Positions 5,236 to 9,968 of a stretch of 9,968 nucleotides of DNA are shown here, piece by piece (position 1 is the stretch's first letter; each line of letters begins with the position of its first letter). The stretch comes from JAYUHK01 sp043767025 (lineage in GTDB: Bacteria > Bacteroidota > Bacteroidia > Chitinophagales > Saprospiraceae), in contig JAYUHK010000220.1 of the NCBI GenBank assembly GCA_043767025.1, positions 1-9,968 on the forward strand, in the 5' to 3' direction. A program made the position numbers and the translations under genes. The notes beneath the pieces are model-generated. The model was not told where the DNA came from and searched no databases. It was given only the letters and a program-made list of their open reading frames with translations.

Positions 5236-6234
5236 TTATTTCCAAGTAACATCTTTTAATTTATCAGCAATCTGCTTTATATCTTTAAAGTCATCTTTAT
5301 CTAAAAATTCTCGAAGGTCTTTATATCTGTATCCTTGTATACCACCGTGTGAATCTTTTCTAAAGTCGGTTTCATAGGTTTCATTTTCAGGCAGAATATA
5401 ATATTTTAAACCCGATTGAGACTCTTCTAATTCTCTTAAACTGTCATGTAGTCGTTTCTTTTGCTCGGGTGTGTATTTACCCCTTTTTATGTTTAATAAA
5501 TCTGTATTTTTGTCGTAATCAGCAATTATTATTTTTTCGATTTCACATATTGTTCGTACAGATTTCCGATTGTATAAACCAAAAAATTTGAAATTTTGGT
5601 TGTGCCAATTTACAGGGCAGTAATATATTTTGTGTTTCTTATTCCAATTATAAGAAAATCCCGTTGGAACAAACAAGAGGTTATAATCTTCGTTTGATAT
5701 TAAGTTACTTTCATAACAATAGTTACTAAAATCTTCTTTCAAAAGTTTTAGTTCCATATCATGTGTGTTTTCCTCATAAATACCTTCTAAATTATCTAAT
5801 AAATCTTCAAATAAAAGATTGTTAAATTGTATTCTTACAGTTGGATATAGCTCTTGTAATTTTTTATTTATTTGAACAACTTCATTTTCGTCAAACTTTT
5901 TTGAACTTAAATGCCATAATTGGTTTTGACTATCTTTAGTAAAAACTTTGCCGTATTTGACTAATTTACTTTGAAGCTCTTTTTGGTTTACTTTGGTTTC
6001 TATTAATATTATTGAAGGTTTTACTTCAATTAGCCCATCAATTATTCCAACCGCATTTCCTACCTGTTGTTTAAAAATTGGTTGAGGATAATACTCATTT
6101 CCCTCGTTTACTCTTTCTATAATTGATTTGTAGTAACTTACGTTTAAGTCGTTCAGACGTGAAAACATTAGTAAAACACTATTTGTTACGGTATTCTCTT
6201 TTTGTGAATACTTCTGAAATTGACTAATTCTCAT
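5236..6234 (-). CDS. PD-(D/E)XK nuclease-like protein, possibly restriction or defence related
   Basis: This 332-aa protein has an N-terminal region that fits the PD-(D/E)XK nuclease fold. An opening helix contains QKENTVTNSVLLM with Glu13. A strand VGIIDGLI carries Asp66, and a following strand IILIETKV carries Glu79 and Lys81, giving the D...ExK core. The C-terminal part (about 183-332) has LLFVPTGFSYNWN and YYCPVNWHNQNFKFFGLY, a charged helix, and a C-terminal helical end; I do not recognise it, but it could recognise a ligand or DNA. No methyltransferase or known partner gene is adjacent. I chose the ATG at 6234 because the sequence from MRISQFQKYSQKEN looks like the conserved N-terminus, and the longer frame starts with a GTG inside the right-hand flanking repeat. 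The gene looks more AT-rich than ruvC, scpA or yebC and is bracketed by a 15-bp inverted repeat, which suggests horizontal acquisition. Confidence 0.62.
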   Translation of the reverse strand: MRISQFQKYSQKENTVTNSVLLMFSRLNDLNVSYYKSIIERVNEGNEYYPQPIFKQQVGNAVGIIDGLIEVKPSIILIETKVNQKELQSKLVKYGKVFTKDSQNQLWHLSSKKFDENEVVQINKKLQELYPTVRIQFNNLLFEDLLDNLEGIYEENTHDMELKLLKEDFSNYCYESNLISNEDYNLLFVPTGFSYNWNKKHKIYYCPVNWHNQNFKFFGLYNRKSVRTICEIEKIIIADYDKNTDLLNIKRGKYTPEQKKRLHDSLRELEESQSGLKYYILPENETYETDFRKDSHGGIQGYRYKDLREFLDKDDFKDIKQIADKLKDVTWK

Positions 6235-6253
6235 ATTTACAGCTTTTTCTGTT

Positions 6254-6268
6254 AAAATTGCCACTAAC
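6254..6268 (-). repeat. Inverted repeat bracketing the nuclease gene, right copy
   Basis: Read on the minus strand this is GTTAGTGGCAATTTT, the partner of 5217-5231 in inverted orientation with one difference. It lies 20 bp upstream of the chosen ATG. A second GTTAGTAAC sequence follows at about 6279. Confidence 0.5.
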
Positions 6269-6301
6269 TGAAAGATGTTAGTAACTCCGTCTCATTTAAC
6301 G

Positions 6302-6309
6302 CAAATTTA
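6302..6309 (-). promoter_or_regulatory. Possible -7 box for the nuclease gene
   Basis: Plus-strand CAAATTTA reads TAAATTTG on the minus strand, a TAnnTTTG match. It lies about 68 bp upstream of the ATG at 6234 and outside the inverted repeat. The surrounding DNA is so AT-rich that a chance match is quite possible. Confidence 0.3.
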
Positions 6310-6397
6310 AAACATTTTTTGTTGAATTAAAGCATTTTAACAAAAATAATTTTATAAAAATTTAACTTTCTTCATTCCTTATAATTTTGGCAGCAAA

Positions 6398-6429
6398 TTT
6401 GTGGCAAAGCGAAAAAATCAATACTTTTG
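6398..6429 (+). promoter_or_regulatory. yebC promoter (-33 TTTG and -7 TACTTTTG)
   Basis: TTTG (6398-6401) and TACTTTTG (6422-6429) are separated by 20 bp, matching the Bacteroidota promoter arrangement. The predicted transcription start is about 6436, giving a leader of about 35 nt. It rules out the longer frame starting at 6387. This is the most complete promoter in the window. Confidence 0.65.
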
Positions 6430-6470
6430 CGGAGCGAAAAAAATTATTCGCAAAAAAAAATCTAACAATT

Positions 6471-7187
6471 ATGGGAAGAGCGTTTGAATATCGGAAAGCA
6501 ACCAAGATGAAGCGTTGGGCAGGAATGGCGAGAACATTTACAAAAATCGGTAAAGAAATAGCGATTGCAGTAAAAGAAAGCGGACCAGACCCCAACAACA
6601 ATCCACGTCTGCGGGCAGCTATCCAAAATTCCAAGCAGGCAAATATGCCGAAGGCGAATATAGAAAATGCCATCAAAAGAGCTACTTCAAAGGATTCCGA
6701 AAATTATTCGGAAGTCGTCTATGAGGGCTACGGTCCGCACGGCGTAGCGTTTTTGGTCGAAACCACGACCGACAACCCCACGAGAACGGTAGCAAATGTC
6801 CGCCTTTACTTCAATCGCGCTGGCGGCTCGCTCGGCACCAACGGCTCGGTGGAGTTCATGTTTGTCCGAAAAGCAGTTTTTCGCATCAAGTCGGAGGGTA
6901 TAAACCTCGAAGACCTCGAACTGGAATTGATTGATTTTGGCTTGGACGAGCTTCGGCAAGAGGAAGAAGAAATTTTAATCTTGACGGCTTTTACGGATTT
7001 TGGTATGATGCAAAAAGCACTCGACGAAAAAGGTTTAGACGTGTTGAGTATGGAATTTCAGCGTGTGCCGAACATCACGAAAAAACTCAACGACGACGAA
7101 GTGGAAGACCTCATCAAGCTGATAGACCGAATGGAGGACGACGAGGACGTACAAAACGTGTTCACGACTATGGATATGAGTGAGTAA
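6471..7187 (+). CDS. yebC: YebC/PmpR family protein
   Basis: This 238-aa protein belongs to the YebC/TACO1 family, described as DNA-binding regulators (PmpR) and, for some members, as ribosome-associated factors that help translation of proline-rich stretches. Family features are WAGMARTFTKIGKEI (residues 15-29), the segment NPRLRAAIQNSKQANMPKAN (about 44-63), ENAIKRA, then YEGYGPHGVAFLVE and TDNPTRTVANVR (about 86-109), GGSLGTNGSVEFMF, and an acidic C-terminal part with a final DDEDVQNVFTTMDMSE. Many relatives begin MAGHSKWANIK; this one begins MGRAFEYRKATKMK instead, a variant I associate with Bacteroidota. Length is normal. The ATG at 6471 fits the promoter at 6398-6429. It converges on the next gene with only 9 bp between stop codons and no visible terminator. 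Confidence 0.92.
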   Translation: MGRAFEYRKATKMKRWAGMARTFTKIGKEIAIAVKESGPDPNNNPRLRAAIQNSKQANMPKANIENAIKRATSKDSENYSEVVYEGYGPHGVAFLVETTTDNPTRTVANVRLYFNRAGGSLGTNGSVEFMFVRKAVFRIKSEGINLEDLELELIDFGLDELRQEEEEILILTAFTDFGMMQKALDEKGLDVLSMEFQRVPNITKKLNDDEVEDLIKLIDRMEDDEDVQNVFTTMDMSE

Positions 7188-7196
7188 TCGGTGGAT

Positions 7197-8534
7197 TTAC
7201 ATTTTTATATTCGTCATCATAAGCAGAAAAGACTGCGCAAAATATGCCTTTGTTTCGAAGCGAAGCAGTTCCGTGTTCGGTTTAAAATCGGGGTGCTTGG
7301 CGGCGTGGGCGGCAGTCAGATTTTTTAGATGTTCTTTGATGAGTTTTGGCGCACTCAAATCGGCGTGCGACAACGGATAGCCGAGTGAAGTCAAAAAATC
7401 GGACTCCAATACTTCAAAATAATAGTGCAGCAAATCGCGGTCGGGCATCGGCAGGGCGTAGTTGAAAAGCGAAAAGGCGACGGCGTAGCCCGTGATGGCA
7501 AGCGCGACGTGTTCGTAGTGATTTTCTTGGTACCAATTCACATTTTTGAGTTCGCCCTCCAAAAAAGCAATCAACTGCTCGTGCGTAGTGGTGTTAGTAA
7601 CTCCAAAAGTTGCTTTTGTGCGATACATTTCCTTAAAAAAATCTTCTTTTGAGCGAGCGGTGAGCTGCTCAAATTCCTTTACCACCGTTGCATTTTTTTG
7701 TAAATGCGTTTTGCCGTCGTTGGTAAAAAAAGTGCGGTGGATTCGCTCCAAAGTTTCCATCATCACGCCTTCGGGCTTGATGAGATAATCCAATTTGTAA
7801 CACAAATAAAGCAACAAATACGCAATCGCCGCCGCTTGTGTTTCGGCGTTGAGGGCTTGTATTTGCTCAAAAGTCTGTTTGATTTGTGCCGTGATGTACT
7901 GATATTTTAGTTCTTTTTCGGCTGCCGAAAGTTCTTCGCGAAGCAGAGCATCGGGCGTAGCGGAGCGCAACATTTTGAACTCGTCGAGCAGCAAGTCGTC
8001 TTGTTTGTCGGCGAGCAAAGCAATCTCTTTGAGGGCGTAATAGAGCTTGTAGGGCGAACAATCCAGCGTGTAGCTGTCAAAAATAAGGACGATATTTTCT
8101 TCGCCGTCTATGGCGTAGCGACCGTATTTGAGGGCAAAATTTTGCTCCAGCAAGCGGCGCATAAAGCCGACATTGAGTGCATCGGCTTTGGCAAGTTTGG
8201 CTTCTGCGCGCAGCCAACGCTCGTTGGCGAAGCCGCTCACTCGGTTGGAGCCTTGCTGTATTACGAAGTGAATCCGTCCCGTAAGTCGCTCAATGTGGAC
8301 GTTTTGAGTTTTTTTGTCTTTCAGATAGCGAAAAAAGTGGTCGAATGCGGTCATAAAATCCTCTCTGTCAAAGGCTGCGACGGAGGAGTTCCAAGCCGCA
8401 AGTTGCTCGGGCGATTTATTGCCGTCCGAATACCGTCCGAAAGCGACCTCTGGACTCGGGGACTCCGTCCGATGCGGCGTTTCAGCCGACGGCGTTGGAG
8501 GGTTTGGACGAAAAATTTTATCTAAAAGTCCCAT
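7197..8534 (-). CDS. Uncharacterised 445-aa protein with YbjN-like N-terminal region
   Basis: I do not recognise a named family. The protein starts MGLLDKIFRPNPP, followed by a Pro/Ser/Thr-rich linker to about residue 30. A globular region follows (about 45-205) with AWNSSVAAFDREDFMTAFDH, then FMRRLLEQNFALKYGRYAID, ENIVLIFDSYTLD and LYYALKEIALLADKQDDLLL. This pattern of helix, GRYAID strand, hydrophobic strand and long helix resembles YbjN/type III secretion chaperone-like folds, an inference by eye. The C-terminal half is helical and rich in aromatic residues (AIAYLLLYLCYKLDYLIKPE; LALPMPD-like region near 380), with no clear membrane anchor, so it is probably cytoplasmic. The ATG at 8534 is preferred over the TTG three codons upstream. 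The gene diverges from the AraC-type regulator, 118 bp away, and converges on yebC. Confidence 0.75.
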   Translation of the reverse strand: MGLLDKIFRPNPPTPSAETPHRTESPSPEVAFGRYSDGNKSPEQLAAWNSSVAAFDREDFMTAFDHFFRYLKDKKTQNVHIERLTGRIHFVIQQGSNRVSGFANERWLRAEAKLAKADALNVGFMRRLLEQNFALKYGRYAIDGEENIVLIFDSYTLDCSPYKLYYALKEIALLADKQDDLLLDEFKMLRSATPDALLREELSAAEKELKYQYITAQIKQTFEQIQALNAETQAAAIAYLLLYLCYKLDYLIKPEGVMMETLERIHRTFFTNDGKTHLQKNATVVKEFEQLTARSKEDFFKEMYRTKATFGVTNTTTHEQLIAFLEGELKNVNWYQENHYEHVALAITGYAVAFSLFNYALPMPDRDLLHYYFEVLESDFLTSLGYPLSHADLSAPKLIKEHLKNLTAAHAAKHPDFKPNTELLRFETKAYFAQSFLLMMTNIKM

Positions 8535-8594
8535 TCGCGACAAAAAAAATAGTTTTCATTTGGTGATGTAGTGTCAAAAAGTGGCGAAAAATAG

Positions 8595-8602
8595 TACTTT
8601 TG
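8595..8602 (+). promoter_or_regulatory. -7 promoter box for the AraC-type regulator
   Basis: TACTTTTG matches TAnnTTTG, 50 bp upstream of the ATG at 8653, with a predicted start near 8609. It is identical to the yebC -7 box. The longer open frame begins at a GTG (8581) upstream of this box, so that start is unlikely. A TTTG at 8559-8562 is too far away to be the -33 element. Confidence 0.5.
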
Positions 8603-8652
8603 AGTCAATAAAAGTGGAATTTAGCTTTTTTTCGTACTTTTTAGAAAGAAAT

Positions 8653-9753
8653 ATGGAATTTTTAATCAAAATAATTGATGTTTTAGTCGCTTTGCTGCTG
8701 TCCGTAGGCTCGTTTTTGGGTTTGACGATGGCGGCACTTTACGTCCTCAAACCAACAGGCAATCGGCAAACTAATTTTTTGTTTGGACTTCTGCTGGCGA
8801 CGCTTTCTCTCACATTACTCGATAATTTATTTGTCCTCACGGGTTGGTTCAACCGTTTTCATTGGCTTTATTTTTTGCCGATTTATTTCACGTTTTCTTT
8901 CGGACCGTTGTTATTTTTTTTCGTCAAAAGCCATCTTTATCCCGCTTTTCGGTTGGCGCGCAGAGATTTCAAGCATTTTATACTTCCGGTGGTGCAAATC
9001 GGCTTTTTTATCACGGCTTTTTTTCGACACCAAGCGGTAGAAAATGACATCGGCAACCAGATTTTTTTTCCATATTATGGGACTTTTGAGAAGCCTTTGT
9101 ACTTGCTTATTTTTGGGACTTACCTTTATTTTGCGAGGCGTTTTGTGATTCATCGCGCTACGCAGCCGACGGATTTTCGGTGGCAGCAGCAGAAAATTTT
9201 TCGCTTGCGCGTATTCATCAAAATATTAGCCGTTTTATTTTTGATTCATGCCTTTTTTATCACGGCGGACTACGTCAGTTACCGAATATTAGGTCTGTCG
9301 CTTGGCAATGTACGCAGCTTTTTTTGGCTCAGCGACGTGGCGGCAGCAGCACTTACTTATTGGGTGATAGCGTTTGGCTACGCCAACGAATTTTTGGCGT
9401 TTGTGGAGGGAAAAATGCTGAATATGCGCGGCGGGCAGTCGCCGTCGCTCGTAGTGTCGGAACTAAAAAGTAAGATAGAAAACGAAAAATTATTTTTAGA
9501 ACCCAACTTGCAGTCCCGAATGTTTGTCAATATACTTCCCGTCAGCTCCGCTCGATTAGAGAAATTAGTCGTCGCCTATGAAGGAAAAACGTTCAAAGAG
9601 CTGTTGATTTGGTACAGGGTGGCTGCCGCCAAAAAGCTACTGGCTCAAAAAAAATACCAACCTGAACTGGGTTTGGAGTTGGGTTTTTATTCGCGTAAAT
9701 TTTTTGTCCGACAATTTAAAAAACACACGGGAACCCCGCCCGAAATATTTTAG
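8653..9753 (+). CDS. Membrane-bound AraC-type transcriptional regulator (7TM plus HTH)
   Basis: This 366-aa protein has an N-terminal membrane domain with about seven hydrophobic segments (approximately 8-31, 42-64, 70-93, 108-127, 148-163, 188-208 and 228-245), then a cytoplasmic AraC-type HTH domain (about 270-366). The DNA-binding part shows SELKSKIENEKLFLEPNLQS, YEGKTFKELLIWYRVAAAKKLL and the ending GFYSRKFFVRQFKKHTGTPP, which match the family pattern around the second helix-turn-helix. The first HTH (about 289-305) is divergent, and the stretch before the second one (QPELGLELGF) differs from the usual IAxExGF pattern. Proteins of this design are frequent in Bacteroidota and may sense a membrane or envelope signal; the ligand is unknown. 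Candidate targets include its own promoter and the divergent gene. The ATG at 8653 follows the -7 box at 8595-8602. Confidence 0.87.
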   Translation: MEFLIKIIDVLVALLLSVGSFLGLTMAALYVLKPTGNRQTNFLFGLLLATLSLTLLDNLFVLTGWFNRFHWLYFLPIYFTFSFGPLLFFFVKSHLYPAFRLARRDFKHFILPVVQIGFFITAFFRHQAVENDIGNQIFFPYYGTFEKPLYLLIFGTYLYFARRFVIHRATQPTDFRWQQQKIFRLRVFIKILAVLFLIHAFFITADYVSYRILGLSLGNVRSFFWLSDVAAAALTYWVIAFGYANEFLAFVEGKMLNMRGGQSPSLVVSELKSKIENEKLFLEPNLQSRMFVNILPVSSARLEKLVVAYEGKTFKELLIWYRVAAAKKLLAQKKYQPELGLELGFYSRKFFVRQFKKHTGTPPEIF

Positions 9754-9829
9754 TAGCATGAAATTAGAGTTGAGAGTTTTTTTCCATCAGGAAAATCAAA
9801 TAAATTTAAGAACAAAAAGATGTTTATTC

Positions 9830-9844
9830 ACTCATGTTACGCAA
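9830..9844 (-). repeat. 15-nt repeat, right copy (partner at 129-143)
   Basis: Read on the minus strand this is TTGCGTAACATGAGT, identical to 129-143. The minus-strand open frame from the window edge ends within it, at GCG TAA. The flanking bases differ between the copies. Confidence 0.4.
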
Positions 9845-9968
9845 AATAATTTTTTACTAAAATTTCAGTCAGCATTTTATTCAATGTGAGTGTATTTTCA
9901 GACGTGCCTTGTAGAAATTCAAGTTTTTGCAAAAATATCGTCTGGCGAAGCGAAAACTGTTTGAGTCT
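9838..9968 (-). CDS. Possible 3' end of a minus-strand gene cut by the window edge
   Basis: A minus-strand frame is open from the window edge to a TAA at 9838-9840, about 43 codons. It reads RLKQFSLRQTIFLQKLEF, then LQGTSENTLTLNKML, ending EILVKNYFA. The composition looks protein-like, but I recognise no family. The stretch is short and AT-rich, so an accidental open frame is possible; an overlapping plus-strand frame (ATG at 9759 to 9889) is also open and equally unsupported. If real, the gene converges on the AraC-type regulator with 84 bp between stops. Its last codons lie in the 15-nt repeat shared with 129-143, which could mean it belongs to a repeated or mobile element. Confidence 0.28.

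Noticed and set aside
5207..5240. Short hairpin followed by a T run, as a plus-strand terminator.
   Set aside because: The stem is only 5 bp with a 3-nt loop and no plus-strand gene precedes it; the T run may only be the A-rich 3' end of the nuclease gene.
6387..6470. N-terminal extension of the yebC frame.
   Set aside because: It begins upstream of a well-matched promoter, and the family-like N-terminus starts at 6471.
7590..7606. TGTTAGTAACTCC matches a 13-nt sequence near 6279 next to the nuclease gene's flanking repeat.
   Set aside because: This copy lies inside a coding region and encodes an ordinary Gly-Val-Thr-Asn stretch; a chance 13-mer match is likely.
9759..9889. Plus-strand 43-codon frame after the AraC-type regulator.
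   Set aside because: No promoter or recognisable motif, and it overlaps the opposite-strand frame; too little support to call it a gene.
9899..9944. CAGACG/CGTCTG inverted repeat near the window end.
   Set aside because: Arms are 6 bp with a 34-nt spacer, within chance expectation, and it falls in a possible coding frame.

Overview
The window looks like chromosomal DNA from a member of the Bacteroidota. The promoters I can see carry the -7 box TAnnTTTG, which is typical of that phylum. Genes lack Shine-Dalgarno sequences and intergenic DNA is rich in A and T tracts. Several proteins are of Bacteroidota type: a 7TM AraC-type regulator, a RuvC with a C-terminal tail, and a YebC with an atypical N-terminus. 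I cannot name a genus. No rRNA, tRNA, CRISPR array or complete insertion sequence was found.

Layout. Positions 1-248 hold two strong hairpins and a short repeat that recurs inverted at the far end of the window. recX (minus strand) follows. The 150-bp gap between recX and a YihX-like HAD phosphatase gene (minus) holds a plus-strand promoter box and a very good intrinsic terminator, with no plus-strand gene between them; this is a candidate small RNA. Next comes a plus-strand glucosaminidase-family gene whose expected catalytic Glu is His, with a 21-bp-arm palindrome over its promoter. It converges on a membrane-anchored SH3 protein gene (minus). scpA and ruvC (minus) overlap as TAATG and form one operon.

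Between ruvC and yebC lies about 1.9 kb that looks more AT-rich by eye. It holds an unexplained 46-codon open frame, a small conserved-type protein gene, and a PD-(D/E)XK nuclease-like gene bracketed by a 15-bp inverted repeat. This is the best candidate for acquired, possibly defence-related DNA. After yebC (plus) comes a convergent 445-codon gene of unknown function with YbjN-like features (minus). Last is a divergent membrane-bound AraC-type regulator (plus) and the possible 3' end of a minus-strand gene cut by the window edge.

How the genes relate. RecX (RecA modulation), RuvC (Holliday junction cleavage) and ScpA (condensin kleisin) share a DNA maintenance theme, but only ruvC-scpA are clearly linked. 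The glucosaminidase-like and SH3 proteins both look like cell-envelope proteins. The remaining genes appear independent. All base-composition statements are by eye, and family assignments rest on motif recognition without database searches.
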